NCBI GenBank assembly: GCA_019104865.1
Contig: JAHRWZ010000102.1
Coordinates: forward strand, 19,393-83,392
Origin: Castellaniella sp.
Lineage (GTDB): Bacteria; Pseudomonadota; Gammaproteobacteria; Burkholderiales; Burkholderiaceae_B
Length of the DNA stretch: 64,000 bases
Reading direction: 5' to 3'
A model generated the notes under the pieces. That model saw only the letters and a program-made list of their open reading frames with translations, was not told the DNA's origin and searched no databases. Below, piece after piece: positions 47,725 through 59,867 of this stretch. The translations under genes were made by a program, and so were the position numbers. How positions within the stretch are numbered: position 1 is the stretch's first letter; every line of letters starts with the position of its first letter.

Positions 47725-47738
47725 TTCAGTACACTGAA
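47725..47738. promoter_or_regulatory. Candidate MarR operator upstream of vanA
   Basis: Inverted repeat TTCAGT-AC-ACTGAA in the 125-base AT-rich gap between the MarR gene and vanA, 59 bases upstream of the vanA start. Fits binding by a dimeric winged-helix repressor. Confidence 0.5.
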
Positions 47739-47791
47739 CGTTTAGACATATGCTATTTCTCGAAACGTCGATGCAACATCGGTGCTTACCC

Positions 47792-48307
47792 CTAGACCTT
47801 GTCAACTACAAGGTTTTCACCCACCCCCTCGTGCGCAGACCGTGCCGCTGTCAACGGCGCCCGACTTTGATGATTGTTCACGTCCACAAGCTTTCGCAGC
47901 AGCGCCATGAACTGGGTTTCTTCCTGGGGCGAGAATTTCTCGAAGATGCGCCGGTGCAAGCGACCAATGGCATCGTTGACCCGAAGCAGCAGATCCCTGC
48001 CCTGATCGGTGAGCATCACGATACGCTGGCGGCGATTGGCGGGATCGACCTGACGCGACAGCAGGCCCTTTTCCTCGAGCCGGGTCGCCACGCTGGCCGC
48101 CGTGGACGTGTCGATCGCCGCCAGGCCCGCCAGGGACACTTGGTCAACCCCCGGATGGTCCAGCAGCACGCACAACACCGCATACTGCATGGGCGTGACG
48201 AGGGCACCGATCTCGTCATGGAAGATCGACGCCGAAATCTGCTGGGCGCGCCGCAGCAGGTGGCCAGGCTGGGTATACAGCGGTTCGTACAGGATCGAAT
48301 CGGACAT
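47792..48307 (-). CDS. MarR-family regulator next to vanAB
   Basis: 171-residue winged-helix regulator. The core covers LVTPMQYAVLCVLLDHPGVDQVSLAGLAAIDTSTAASVATRLEEKGLL in separate helices (about 35-80), followed by the wing VDPANRRQRIVMLTDQG. The start MSDSILYEPLY at 48307 is chosen by a GGCGAGAAA ribosome site and by MarR length. Known MarR members next to aromatic genes are ligand-released repressors; here the candidate target is vanAB. Divergent from the alpha/beta hydrolase gene across 173 bases. Confidence 0.87.
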   Translation of the reverse strand: MSDSILYEPLYTQPGHLLRRAQQISASIFHDEIGALVTPMQYAVLCVLLDHPGVDQVSLAGLAAIDTSTAASVATRLEEKGLLSRQVDPANRRQRIVMLTDQGRDLLLRVNDAIGRLHRRIFEKFSPQEETQFMALLRKLVDVNNHQSRAPLTAARSAHEGVGENLVVDKV

Positions 48308-48480
48308 GTGGGTTTCTCGCCGGATGCCGCCGGGCAAGCGGCCAGGGAAAGCAGCAATGGACACCGCCCCTGCGTCCAGTTTCGATTATCGTCCAGTCCG
48401 CGAGCGGGATGCCAGCAGGCCCACTGGGAGCCCGGCTTTCCCTTCCCTGTTTTTTTGCCCCCAATCAATCCGGGATACCT

Positions 48481-49200
48481 ATGAACGACATCCGCCCCAC
48501 CTTCGTCCTGCTGCACGGCCTGCTATGCGACGCGGATACCTGGTCCGATTTCATCGGCCCTCTTTCGCGCCTGGGCCATGTCCTGGCGGCAGACCTGAGC
48601 AGCATCACCTCGCTGCCCGATGCGGCACGCGATGTGTTGGCTCGGACGACCGGTCCGCTGATCGTGGCAGGGCATTCGATGGGTGGGCGCATCGCACTGG
48701 AAATGGCCCGTCAGGCGCCGAAGCGCTGTCAGGCCCTGGTGCTCATGAACACCGGCTACCAGGGGCTGGGCAACGGAGAGGCCGAAAAGCGACTCGCCCT
48801 GGTGCGCGCTGCACGGGCCGGCGGCATCGAGGCGATTGCAGCCGACTGGCTCGCCGGCATGATCGCACCCGAAACTCGGGACAAGGAGGCGCTGATGCAC
48901 AGGATGCGCACGATGATCCTGCGCTCGACACCGGATTCTTTCGCCAGTCAGATGGGGGCCCTGATCGACCGGCCCGACGCCACGGAGCTGCTGAGCCGGA
49001 TCGACTGTCCCGTACTGCTCATGAGCGGCACGGAGGACCGATGGAGTCCGATCGCCCGGCACGCCGACATGGCGGACCTGATATCCAACGCAACGCTGGA
49101 AGCTGTGACGGGCGCAGGCCACATGGCACCGTTCGAGGCGCCAGCGGCCTGCTTGTCCGCCATCTCGGGCTGGCTTTCGCGCTGGGCCCTGGCGGACTGA
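48481..49200 (+). CDS. Alpha/beta-hydrolase
   Basis: 239-residue serine hydrolase. The nucleophile elbow is Ser66 in VAGHSMGG, the acid is Asp in MSGTEDRWSP near 182 and the catalytic His lies in TGAGHMAPFEAP near 212. The oxyanion-hole segment is VLLHGLLCD at 9-17. Similar to small carboxylesterases and enol-lactonase-like hydrolases. It is the only plus-strand gene in this stretch, divergent from MarR and convergent with the second ligB. The substrate is unknown; an aromatic ester or a ring-cleavage lactone is plausible. Confidence 0.82.
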   Translation: MNDIRPTFVLLHGLLCDADTWSDFIGPLSRLGHVLAADLSSITSLPDAARDVLARTTGPLIVAGHSMGGRIALEMARQAPKRCQALVLMNTGYQGLGNGEAEKRLALVRAARAGGIEAIAADWLAGMIAPETRDKEALMHRMRTMILRSTPDSFASQMGALIDRPDATELLSRIDCPVLLMSGTEDRWSPIARHADMADLISNATLEAVTGAGHMAPFEAPAACLSAISGWLSRWALAD

Positions 49201-49216
49201 TGGGGGACGCGCCGGA

Positions 49217-50074
49217 TCAGGCCTGCTCGAGCACCAGCAGACCCGTGGCCGTGTTGGAAATCGGCACGTGGTAGTGCGAATGCAGCTTGCGCACCGGGGT
49301 ATCGTCCAACACGCCCCGCGCTGCGACCCACATGAGCAGCTCGATCCCCTGCGTGCCGGTCAGCTCGACCAATTCGTCATTGGTGTATTGGGTGATCCAG
49401 GTGGGATCGTCCACCAGGCTGTCCATGAACTGCTGATCGAAAGACCTGTTGATGAACCCGGCCCGTTCGCCATCCAGCTGATGCGACAGGCCACCGCTGG
49501 CAATCACCAGCACCCGCCGGTCGTCATCCCAGGACTCGATCGCGCGGCGCAACGACTGACCCAGCCGGTAGCAACGCGCCGCCGATGGATAGGGCGCCAG
49601 CACCGTATTGATGCAGACCGGCACGATCTCCACCGGCCAGGCGCCCGCTGCCTGGCCTTCAGGCCACAGCAGCGCCAGCGGCAGCGATACCGCATGGTCG
49701 ATCAGCGCTTCCTGGCAGGTGGTGATGTCGAAATCGTCCTCGACCAGCGTTTCGACGATCTGCCAGGAGAGGTCCACGCATCCCTTCGGTTGCACCAGGG
49801 CGGGAATGCCCCAGCCCTCGTCGGCGGTCTGGTAGACGTCGGCCGCCCCCACCGAAAAGGTCGGCATCTTGTCGAGAAAGAAATTCAGGCCGTGGTCGTT
49901 GTGCACCATGACTACGACGTCGGGGCGTGTTTGAGCCAGCCATTCGCGGGCCTTGTCGTACCCGTCGAAAAACGGTTTCCAGTACGGGTCTTCCTGTTTC
50001 TGGCGGGCCAGGGCGCCGCCAATGGCGGGGACGTGAGACGTACTGATACTGCCGATGATGTGTGCCATGGTCAT
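49217..50074 (-). CDS. Second LigB-like extradiol dioxygenase catalytic subunit
   Basis: 285 residues, clearly paralogous to LigB at 36020 but divergent. The Fe(II) ligand positions are kept: His in STSHVPAIG near 13, His in MVHNDHGLNF near 61 and Glu in GIELLMWV near 240. The catalytic His lies in SGGLSHQLDGERAG near 193. The gene overlaps its alpha-subunit partner by four bases. Substrate may be protocatechuate itself, gallate, a methylgallate or another catechol; the sequence does not decide. Confidence 0.87.
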   Translation of the reverse strand: MTMAHIIGSISTSHVPAIGGALARQKQEDPYWKPFFDGYDKAREWLAQTRPDVVVMVHNDHGLNFFLDKMPTFSVGAADVYQTADEGWGIPALVQPKGCVDLSWQIVETLVEDDFDITTCQEALIDHAVSLPLALLWPEGQAAGAWPVEIVPVCINTVLAPYPSAARCYRLGQSLRRAIESWDDDRRVLVIASGGLSHQLDGERAGFINRSFDQQFMDSLVDDPTWITQYTNDELVELTGTQGIELLMWVAARGVLDDTPVRKLHSHYHVPISNTATGLLVLEQA

Positions 50075-50430
50075 GCTCCTGCCGAAGCCAGTTTGGCCCG
50101 GAAGGCCTCTTTACTCAATCCCGTCTGCTGGGCGCCGATGTCCTGCATGTCCAGGCCGAAAATCCCGGCCAGCTTGGCCAGGTAATAGGGGTGGCCGCCA
50201 GCCGCGATCATGCGCAGCACTTCCCGGCTGCGTACGGCTTCCTTCTGCGCTTCGGACAGACCGTAGCGGGTCATATAGGCTTCTTCGTCGCTCAGGAACG
50301 CGGCCCGGCATTCCGCCGCATTGAAGCTGAAACACATGCGGTTCAGCGCATACCCGATGCGGGCCAGGTCACCATCGAAAATCACCGTGCCGGGGATTTT
50401 GCGCCGGCGCTGTCGTGTAGTGGCTGTCAT
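50071..50430 (-). CDS. Second LigA-like extradiol dioxygenase small subunit
   Basis: 119 residues. Aligned features with LigA are KIPGTVIFDGDLARIGYALNRM, FLSDEEAYMTRYGLSEAQKEAV and GGHPYYLAKLAGIFGLDMQ, but identity is much lower and the C-terminal glycine-rich end is missing. It forms a two-gene unit with the second ligB, divergent from the AraC gene at 50580. Its start lies 88 bases from the beginning of a 26-base element also found upstream of pobA. Confidence 0.85.
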   Translation of the reverse strand: MTATTRQRRRKIPGTVIFDGDLARIGYALNRMCFSFNAAECRAAFLSDEEAYMTRYGLSEAQKEAVRSREVLRMIAAGGHPYYLAKLAGIFGLDMQDIGAQQTGLSKEAFRAKLASAGA

Positions 50431-50517
50431 GACTTGTCTCCTTGAAAGTAGCCCGACCGGATGTTATCGGCCGAGGGAAATCAGACAGGCCCATCATGAA
50501 TCAGCCGGCGCATCCCA

Positions 50518-50543
50518 GGAATGGATTTTTATAATTTAAAAAT
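50518..50543. promoter_or_regulatory. 26-bp element shared with the pobA region (copy 1)
   Basis: Begins GGAATGGA, then a run of T and ends AAAAAT. It matches the element at 52880 at 19 of 26 positions. Its first base lies 88 bases upstream of the first base of the second ligA. A 12-base palindrome AAATGTACATTT (50540..50551) overlaps its end. Candidate AraC-type binding site. Confidence 0.5.
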
Positions 50544-50579
50544 GTACATTTAATGGATTCATGTCATCAGGAGACGGTC

Positions 50580-52905
<2,326 letters not shown>

Positions 52906-52911
52906 ACCGAT

Positions 52912-53835
52912 ATGAACCATTTTCAGCGTGCCCCACTTTTTCAGCTCTATGGTGAGCAGGCCGACTGGCCGCTGGCGGAAATGCTGCATTGCGAAACCAT
53001 CGCTTCCCGCAGCCGCTTGCATCATTGGCACATCCGCCCGCATCGCCATGCGGGTCTCTACCAGATCCTGTATCTGCATCAGGGACAGGCCACCGTGAGC
53101 CTGGACGAGGCGCGCCACACCATCCAGGGGCCCACCGCCGTCGAGGTGCCCCAGACGTTCATCCACGGCTTCGAATTCGACACGGATTGCACCGGCTACG
53201 TCATCACGATCACCAACGCCCTGCTGATGCGGCTGGCCCAGCAACTCGGATCACTGGCCACCCCACCCGGCCGCCCGGTGCTGCACAGGCTCACAGCGGC
53301 GGACGGGGGATCCGACCTGCATGAGGCGTGCGCCCAGCTCAATCTCCAGCACGCAGGCGATCAGCCATTCCGCGAGGCCCGGATCGAAGCCTGGCTGACC
53401 CTGCTCTATGCCCGCTTGCGCAGCAACTCGCCGGATGGCGGCACACGCCGCCCCGCATCCCGGGGGCTGAATCACTACACCCGGTTCGGCGAGCTCGTGG
53501 AGCAAGCGCATGGCCAGCACCACGGGGTCGCCTGGTATGCGGGGCAACTGGGGTTGAGCACCACGCACCTGAACCTCCTGACACGCACTCACGCGGGCAA
53601 AACCCCCCTGCAGCTGATCCATGAACGCCTGGCGCTGGAAGCCAGCCGCAGCCTGGTCTACACCACGATGACCATCGGCGAGATCTCCGACATGTTGGGT
53701 TTTTCGGAGCCGGCGCACTTCACACGGTTCTTTCGCAAGGTCGCCGGCGCATCCCCGCGCGACTTCCGCCAGCGCCTCCAGGGGCGGGCGGACGCATCGG
53801 CTCAGCCCGCTCAGGTCCCGGCTTCGTCCGGTTGA
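52912..53835 (+). CDS. AraC-family regulator of pobA (PobR/PobC type)
   Basis: 307-residue AraC regulator. Cupin segment [20 protein letters not shown] near 34-53 and the C-terminal helix-turn-helix pair with [29 protein letters not shown] near 255-283. It is paralogous to the regulator at 50580 over its whole length. Divergent position from pobA is typical of the AraC-type pobA activators that respond to 4-hydroxybenzoate. The start at 52912 gives the family-like beginning [14 protein letters not shown]. The end overlaps the convergent dctD-like gene by 25 bases. Confidence 0.88.
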   Translation: MNHFQRAPLFQLYGEQADWPLAEMLHCETIASRSRLHHWHIRPHRHAGLYQILYLHQGQATVSLDEARHTIQGPTAVEVPQTFIHGFEFDTDCTGYVITITNALLMRLAQQLGSLATPPGRPVLHRLTAADGGSDLHEACAQLNLQHAGDQPFREARIEAWLTLLYARLRSNSPDGGTRRPASRGLNHYTRFGELVEQAHGQHHGVAWYAGQLGLSTTHLNLLTRTHAGKTPLQLIHERLALEASRSLVYTTMTIGEISDMLGFSEPAHFTRFFRKVAGASPRDFRQRLQGRADASAQPAQVPASSG

Positions 53836-55208
53836 TCCCCAATGCCCGCATCATCCGGCGAGCCCGGCCGCACAAAGGCCTGCCGGTCGATACCATACCG
53901 GCGCAGCTTGTCGTACAGGGTCTTGCGCGGCAAGCCCAGCGTCGCCAGCGTGGCCTTGATCTCGCCGCCATGCGCAGCCAGCGCCTCGCGGATCAGTTCG
54001 GCTTCGTAGTGGTCGACACGCTCGGGCAGGCTGCCCGCCGGCTCATCCGCCTGGGAGCCGCCCTCGTCGGCAATCCGGTGCACCCCCAGCACATAACGAT
54101 CGGCCGCATGGGCCAGTTCGCGCACGTTGCCGGGCCAATCATGCCGCATCAGATGCCGCCAGAATACCGGATCGACCGGGGGGACGGGACAGTTGAAGCG
54201 TTGCGCGGCCCGGGCGGCGAAATGCGTGAACAGCACCGGAATGTCTTCCCGGCGCGCCCGCAACGGCGGGATCTCCACGGTCACGACATTGAGCCGGTAG
54301 TACAGATCCTCGCGAAAGCGGGATCGGATCTCGGGCGCCCCCAGATCGGTCTTGGTCGCCGCGACGACGCGCACATCGACGGCCCGGTGCTCATTGGTTC
54401 CCAGGGGCATGACCTGCCGGGTTTCCAGCACCCGCAGCATGCGCACCTGCATGGCTGCCGACATGCTCTCGATCTCGTCGAGAAACAGGGTGCCGCCATC
54501 GGCGTGCTCGATGCGGCCTACCCGCCGCTTCTGGGCGCCCGTGAACGCGCCGGCCTCATGACCGAACAATTCGCTCTCGATCACCGATTCCGGCAAGGCC
54601 CCGCAATTGATGGCCACGAATGGCCCATCACGCCGGCGGCTGAGCCGGTGCAGGACCTGGGCGACGACTTCCTTGCCGCTACCGGTTTCCCCATGGACCA
54701 GCACGTCGACGTCGGCATCGGCCACATGGCGCAGCAGTTCCCGAATACGCACGATCGCCGGGGCATTGCCGATCAGCATCGACGCCGCATCCGGCACCTG
54801 AGCGGCCTGCGCCCGAAGCCGCCGATTCTCCAGCACCAGGTGACGCTGCGCGGCGCCATGGCGGATGGCGGCCAGCAGCCTCTCGGGGGCGTAGGGCTTG
54901 GACAGAAAATCGTAAGCGCCTTCGCGCATGGCGCCAACCGCCATCTCGATGTCGCCATGCCCGGTAATGAGGATGACGGGAATGTCGGCATCCAGACGCC
55001 GCACATGGCGAAACAGGGTGAGGCCATCCATATCGGCCATGCGCACATCGGTCACCAGCACGCCGGGAAAATCCGGCGTCAGGTAATCCAACGCCTCGCG
55101 CGCGCCCGCGCAGGGATGCACCACGACTCCCTGCAGATCCAGCGCCTGCGTATTGGCATCCCGCACATCCTCGTCGTCATCGACGAACACCACATCGACC
55201 GAGCTCAC
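53811..55208 (-). CDS. dctD: Sigma-54 dependent C4-dicarboxylate response regulator DctD
   Basis: NtrC-family activator, 465 residues from a GTG at 55208 that overlaps the kinase stop (GTGA) and follows GAGGAG; an ATG six codons upstream is possible. Receiver domain with VDDDEDV at the start and phosphoacceptor Asp in [10 protein letters not shown]+ domain with Walker [10 protein letters not shown] near 173 and the sigma-54 contact GAFTGA near 229. A Fis-type helix-turn-helix is at the C-terminus ([16 protein letters not shown]). The nearby dctA has a sigma-54 promoter, which is the expected target. Confidence 0.92.
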   Translation of the reverse strand: MSSVDVVFVDDDEDVRDANTQALDLQGVVVHPCAGAREALDYLTPDFPGVLVTDVRMADMDGLTLFRHVRRLDADIPVILITGHGDIEMAVGAMREGAYDFLSKPYAPERLLAAIRHGAAQRHLVLENRRLRAQAAQVPDAASMLIGNAPAIVRIRELLRHVADADVDVLVHGETGSGKEVVAQVLHRLSRRRDGPFVAINCGALPESVIESELFGHEAGAFTGAQKRRVGRIEHADGGTLFLDEIESMSAAMQVRMLRVLETRQVMPLGTNEHRAVDVRVVAATKTDLGAPEIRSRFREDLYYRLNVVTVEIPPLRARREDIPVLFTHFAARAAQRFNCPVPPVDPVFWRHLMRHDWPGNVRELAHAADRYVLGVHRIADEGGSQADEPAGSLPERVDHYEAELIREALAAHGGEIKATLATLGLPRKTLYDKLRRYGIDRQAFVRPGSPDDAGIGDQPDEAGT

Positions 55209-57088
55209 GTCTGGCTCTCCTCGCACATCAGCAATACCTCGAAAATCGCTCCCCGGTCCGTTTCCAGCGCCTGCAGCGTGCCACCGAACTCGGTGACGAT
55301 ATCCCGTGAAATGACCAGCCCCAGGCCCACTCCCTGCGCCCGCGTCGTATAGAAAGGCGTGAACAGACGCTCGCGCGTCGTGAGGTCGATGCCCCGGCCA
55401 TTGTCAGCGATCCGCACGCTGACCTGACCGTCCACTGCGTTCACCGACAGGACGATTTGCGGCTGCGGGCAGTCCTCCAGCGCCTCTAGCGCGTTGTAGA
55501 GCAGATTGACGAATACCTGCTCCAGACGCATGCTGTCGGCCCGGACCCGGGGGGATGGCCGTTCACGCAGGTCCCGCAGATCGACCCCCAGACGGTCCAG
55601 GCGCGGGCCGATCAGCAACAATGCTCCTGCCAGTGCGGCATCCAGATCAATGGCCTCGATACGGGCCGCTCGTTTGCGGGAGAAGGCGCGCAATTCCTGG
55701 GTAATGCCACCGATGCGCTCGGTCAGCCGGGTAATCGCCGCCAGATTGTCGCGCACGCGATCCAACTGGCCGCGCCGCAGAAACTCGCCGGTATTGTCGG
55801 CGTAAGTGCGGATGGCGCCCACAGGCTGATTGATCTCGTGCGCCACGCCCGCCGCCACCTGCCCCAGCAGCGACAGACGGTTGGCCTGAACGAGCTCATC
55901 CTGCATCTCATGCAGTCGGGCCTCGGTGCGACGATGGTCGTCTATTTCCGCCTGCAGCCTGGCATTGGCATCCCACAGCTCACGCGTGCGCAGCCGCACT
56001 TCGGATTCCAACGCCTGGCGGGCGGCCAGCAGCCGCGCGGCGCGTCGATGGCGCCGCGCCAACCCCCAGCCGGCCAACGACGACAGCAGTACGACCAGCA
56101 GCACAATGACCCGGGCGGTCAGCGCCGCGGCATCCAGCGCGCTGGAGACGGGCCGCAACAGATGCAGGTGCCAGCCTGGCATTCCAGGGACAGGCTGTTC
56201 GACATGCAGCAGCAGGGCTCCCGCCCGCAACCCCGCCTGCGCCTGCGTCAGGCGGACCAGCGCAACCGGATGCGACGCATCGTCGTCGAGCGGTGGATCG
56301 ATCGGCAAGGGATCCAGAGGCGCCGCGCCAAACTGGAGGCTTTCACGTACCCGTGCGGCATGCGCCGACGGCAATGGACGGATGACGTGATAGTGCCAGT
56401 CCGCCGGGTAGCCCAGCAGCACGACCCGCTGTGCATCGGTCACGAACTGGGGCATGCCACTGCGCGTCCAGACGGATTCCAGATCCTGGAAACCGATCTT
56501 GAGCACCACGACCCCCAGGGGGCCACCTGGCCCGTCTACCCGTCGGGCCAGGTACAGGCCCGGCTCGCGGCTGACAGTGCCAAGCGCGAAATGGGACGCC
56601 TGCCCGAACGTGATGGCATCCCGGTAGTAGGGGCGGAACCGATAGTCGTGACCCACGAAGGAATCCGGCTCCTGCCAGTTGCTGGCCGCCAAGGTATCGC
56701 CATCGGCCCGCATCACGTAGAGGATGGCAGCCCCCAGGCTTTGGGCCAGGGCCTCCAGGCGTCGGTTCAGACGATCCTGCCCGTCCGGCGACGGTGCCTG
56801 CAGGATATCGATCAGGGCCGTATCCTGCGCCAGGATCCGGGGGATCGCGCGAAACTTGTCGAGCTTGTGACCCAGCGCGGTCAGGCTCAGTTGCGCGGAT
56901 GCCTGGGCCTGCGACCTCAGGTCGCGCATGGCCCGATCCCGGGCCCACAGGCCAGCCCCCCACAGCAGCGCCAGCAGGACTGCCAGCGCCAGCGCGCATG
57001 CCAGCCAGACCCGCCAACCGGGAGACAGCGTCGCCAACCGGGATTCAGGGGGGGCCAGCGGAGGATTCGAAGAGGGATCGGACATCAT
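55205..57088 (-). CDS. dctB: C4-dicarboxylate sensor histidine kinase DctB
   Basis: 627 residues. Transmembrane helices near 27-50 and 325-345 flank a periplasmic double-PDC sensor domain of about 270 residues, as in DctB. After a coiled coil (about 360-410), the H-box is [22 protein letters not shown] near 425, followed by the ATPase boxes [15 protein letters not shown] and [12 protein letters not shown]. It is translationally coupled to dctD. Divergent from dctA with 274 bases between. Confidence 0.92.
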   Translation of the reverse strand: MMSDPSSNPPLAPPESRLATLSPGWRVWLACALALAVLLALLWGAGLWARDRAMRDLRSQAQASAQLSLTALGHKLDKFRAIPRILAQDTALIDILQAPSPDGQDRLNRRLEALAQSLGAAILYVMRADGDTLAASNWQEPDSFVGHDYRFRPYYRDAITFGQASHFALGTVSREPGLYLARRVDGPGGPLGVVVLKIGFQDLESVWTRSGMPQFVTDAQRVVLLGYPADWHYHVIRPLPSAHAARVRESLQFGAAPLDPLPIDPPLDDDASHPVALVRLTQAQAGLRAGALLLHVEQPVPGMPGWHLHLLRPVSSALDAAALTARVIVLLVVLLSSLAGWGLARRHRRAARLLAARQALESEVRLRTRELWDANARLQAEIDDHRRTEARLHEMQDELVQANRLSLLGQVAAGVAHEINQPVGAIRTYADNTGEFLRRGQLDRVRDNLAAITRLTERIGGITQELRAFSRKRAARIEAIDLDAALAGALLLIGPRLDRLGVDLRDLRERPSPRVRADSMRLEQVFVNLLYNALEALEDCPQPQIVLSVNAVDGQVSVRIADNGRGIDLTTRERLFTPFYTTRAQGVGLGLVISRDIVTEFGGTLQALETDRGAIFEVLLMCEESQT

Positions 57089-57127
57089 CGCCTGGGTGAG
57101 TTTCCGGACATTTTACCTTTTTGATGA

Positions 57128-57139
57128 GCGGAAATCCGC
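57128..57139 (+). promoter_or_regulatory. DctD-like upstream activating site for dctA
   Basis: GCGGA-AA-TCCGC followed by ACA, about 100 bases upstream of the sigma-54 promoter. This closely resembles the inverted repeat recognised by DctD upstream of rhizobial dctA. Confidence 0.6.
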
Positions 57140-57237
57140 ACACCATGTCCAGCCGAGGACGAATCCAGACATTGGAAAATTGAGAAAACACCTGTCCAAT
57201 CAAAGCGATACATTTCAGAGACGGAAAGCCGAAAAAC

Positions 57238-57253
57238 TGGCACGCGGTTTGCT
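57238..57253 (+). promoter_or_regulatory. Sigma-54 promoter of dctA
   Basis: TGGCAC-N5-TTGCT with the -24 GG at 57239-57240 and the -12 GC at 57251-57252, ten bases between them as required. It lies 110 bases upstream of the dctA ATG and downstream of the DctD-like site. Confidence 0.85.
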
Positions 57254-57362
57254 TGGAGGAACAGGGAAGGTCTCCGGCAGGAGACCCCTCTTCTTTCACA
57301 ATAAGGCTGTTTCCGGTGCCATCATTGCACCGCATTCGGCCACCCGTCTGGAGACGCAGACC

Positions 57363-58724
57363 ATGTTCGACACCCAAAGCGGCACGCCGCCCGCAAAGAA
57401 GCAGCGCTTCCATCAGATCCTGTATGTGCAGGTCATCTTCGCCATCGTGGTGGGGATTCTGCTCGGCCACTACGCGCCGTCCCTGGGCGAATCGATGAAG
57501 CCGCTGGGCGACGGCTTCATCAAGCTGGTCAAGATGATCATTGCGCCAGTCATCTTTTTGACTGTCACCACCGGCATCGCCGCCATGAGCGATCTGAAAA
57601 AGGTCGGACGCGTCACCGGCAAGGCCATGCTGTACTTCATGACGTTCTCGACGCTGGCGCTGATCATTGGCATGCTCGTCAGCCACCTGATCCAACCTGG
57701 CGCGGGCATGCACATCGACCCGGCGACGCTGGACAGGGGCACCGTGGCGACCTACGTCTCCAAGGCCCATGCGTCCACGATCTCGGGCTTTCTGATGAAC
57801 ATCATCCCCACCACGATATTCAGCCCTTTCGTCAGCGGCGACATCCTGCAAATCCTGTTCGTGGCAATCCTGTTCGGCATCGCGCTGGCCATCATCGGCG
57901 AACGCGCACGTCCCGTGCTTGACCTGCTCACCGCGCTGGCCAGCCCGGTCTTCAAGGTCGTCGAGATCCTGATGAAGGCGGCACCCATCGGCGCCTTCGG
58001 TGCCATGGCGTTCACCATCGGCAAGTATGGCATCGAGTCCGTCCTGAACCTGGCCATGCTGGTCGGCACCTTCTACGCCACCGCGGTGCTGTTCGTCGTC
58101 GTGGTGCTGGGCGCGGTGGCCCGCTACAACGGATTTTCCATCCTCAAGCTGGTGCGCTACATCCGCGAGGAGCTGCTGCTGGTCCTGGGCACGAGCTCCT
58201 CGGAAGCCGCGCTGCCCACGTTGATGCAGAAAATGGAACGCGCCGGCTGTTCGAAATCCGTGGTCGGTCTGGTGATCCCCACGGGCTATTCCTTCAATCT
58301 GGACGGCACCAACATCTATATGACCATGGCCGCCCTGTTCATCGCCCAGGCCTGCGACATTCCGCTCAGCCTGGGGGACCAGATCCTGCTGTTGCTGGTG
58401 GCCATGCTCAGTTCCAAGGGCGCGGCCGGCGTGACCGGCGCCGGCTTCATTACGCTGGCAGCCACCCTGTCGGTCGTACCGTCAGTGCCGGTGGCCGGCA
58501 TGGCGCTGATCCTGGGCGTGGACCGCTTCATGTCGGAATGCCGCGCGCTGACCAACCTGGTGGGCAATGCCACGGCATCGGTCGTGGTCGCCCGATGGGA
58601 GGGCGAACTGGACAAGCACCAGCTGGACCTGGCACTGGCGGGCGGCACGGCGACAGCGGATGCCGATACACGCCCTCCGCTGCATCTTGCGCCTGAAACT
58701 GAAGTCACACGCGCAGCGGCCTGA
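57363..58724 (+). CDS. dctA: C4-dicarboxylate/proton symporter DctA
   Basis: Inner-membrane importer for succinate, fumarate and malate, 453 residues. Family landmarks are [19 protein letters not shown] near 57-75, [19 protein letters not shown] with the SSS hairpin tip near 277-295, [17 protein letters not shown] near 305-321 and [16 protein letters not shown] near 353-368. The ATG at 57363 follows GGAGACGCAGACC. Expression depends on the sigma-54 promoter and DctBD encoded next door. Confidence 0.95.
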   Translation: MFDTQSGTPPAKKQRFHQILYVQVIFAIVVGILLGHYAPSLGESMKPLGDGFIKLVKMIIAPVIFLTVTTGIAAMSDLKKVGRVTGKAMLYFMTFSTLALIIGMLVSHLIQPGAGMHIDPATLDRGTVATYVSKAHASTISGFLMNIIPTTIFSPFVSGDILQILFVAILFGIALAIIGERARPVLDLLTALASPVFKVVEILMKAAPIGAFGAMAFTIGKYGIESVLNLAMLVGTFYATAVLFVVVVLGAVARYNGFSILKLVRYIREELLLVLGTSSSEAALPTLMQKMERAGCSKSVVGLVIPTGYSFNLDGTNIYMTMAALFIAQACDIPLSLGDQILLLLVAMLSSKGAAGVTGAGFITLAATLSVVPSVPVAGMALILGVDRFMSECRALTNLVGNATASVVVARWEGELDKHQLDLALAGGTATADADTRPPLHLAPETEVTRAAA

Positions 58725-58762
58725 ACATCGCGACCCTGGGCGCCGGATCCGATACACCATCG

Positions 58763-58800
58763 AGGATGGCGCCCACACCGCAGCGGCAGGGCGCCATCCT
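58763..58800. terminator. Convergent terminator between dctA and adh
   Basis: Perfect 12-base stem AGGATGGCGCCC and its complement with a 14-base loop, between the ends of two convergent genes. Confidence 0.6.
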
Positions 58801-58815
58801 GTGGTCAGGCGGGAG

Positions 58816-59844
58816 TCACGCCGTCATGTCGAGCACCACGCGTCCGTCGATCCGGCCCGCGAGCATCCGCTCGAAAACGCCGTTGATATTCTCCAGCGTC
58901 TCGGTTGCGACCGTGGCGGCGACTTTGCCGGCGCCCGCAAACTCGAGCGCCTCCTGGAGATCGAGGCGTGTTCCCACGATGGAACCCCGGACCGTAATGC
59001 CATTGAGTACCATGTCGAAGATCGGCAAGGGAAAATCCCCCGGCGGTAGACCGTTCAGGGTAATCGTGCCGCCACGCCGCGTCATGCCCAGCGCCTGCTC
59101 GAAGGCCTTCGGGGAGACCGCAGTCACCAGGACGCCATGGGCGCCGCCGATTTCCCGCTTGAGGTAGGCAGCAGGGTCGACCTTCCTCGCATCGACCAGC
59201 ACCTCCGCCCCGAGGCGCTGCGCCAGCGCAAGCTTGCCGTCGTCGATATCGACCGCTGCGACATTCAGCCCCATCGCCCGAGCGTACTGCACCGCCATGT
59301 GCCCCAGGCCCCCGATCCCCGAAACCACCACCCAGTCGCCGGGCTTGGTATCGGTCATCTTGAGACCTTTGTAGACGGTGACCCCCGCACACAGGACTGG
59401 AGCAATCTCGACGAAGCCAACATTATCAGGCAGACGTCCGACATAATCCGCCTCGGCGACGGTATAACGGGCAAAACCGCCATTGACCGAATATCCTGTA
59501 TTTTGCTGAGTCTCGCACAGGGTCTCCCAGCCTCCCAGGCAATGTTCACAATGCCCACACGCCGAATACAGCCAGGGGACGCCGACGCGGTCCCCCTCCT
59601 TCACATGGCGCACACCGGCGCCCAGGCCGACTACATACCCCACACCTTCATGGCCCGGGATGAAGGGGGGCTTGGGTTTGACCGGCCAATCGCCGTGAGC
59701 GGCATGCAGATCCGTGTGACAGACCCCTGAAGCTTCGATTTGCACCAGGATTTGTCCAGGACCCGGCCTGGGCACGACAACCTCCTCAATCGTCAGCGGC
59801 CTGCCGAACTCACGCACGACGGCGGCTTTCATAGTGGTTTCCAT
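58816..59844 (-). CDS. Zinc-dependent alcohol dehydrogenase, AdhP-like
   Basis: NAD-dependent medium-chain dehydrogenase oxidising primary alcohols such as ethanol, 342 residues. Catalytic zinc ligands are Cys in [15 protein letters not shown] near 41 and His in PGHEGVGYV near 64. Structural zinc cysteines are in [15 protein letters not shown] near 95-109. The NAD motif is [17 protein letters not shown] near 172. The ATG at 59844 follows a strong GGAGGAG. It is the second gene after the aldehyde dehydrogenase in a sigma-54 operon, giving a two-step alcohol-to-acid route. Confidence 0.92.
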   Translation of the reverse strand: METTMKAAVVREFGRPLTIEEVVVPRPGPGQILVQIEASGVCHTDLHAAHGDWPVKPKPPFIPGHEGVGYVVGLGAGVRHVKEGDRVGVPWLYSACGHCEHCLGGWETLCETQQNTGYSVNGGFARYTVAEADYVGRLPDNVGFVEIAPVLCAGVTVYKGLKMTDTKPGDWVVVSGIGGLGHMAVQYARAMGLNVAAVDIDDGKLALAQRLGAEVLVDARKVDPAAYLKREIGGAHGVLVTAVSPKAFEQALGMTRRGGTITLNGLPPGDFPLPIFDMVLNGITVRGSIVGTRLDLQEALEFAGAGKVAATVATETLENINGVFERMLAGRIDGRVVLDMTA

Positions 59845-59867
59845 CAGTTCTCCTCCTTTTTTATGGA

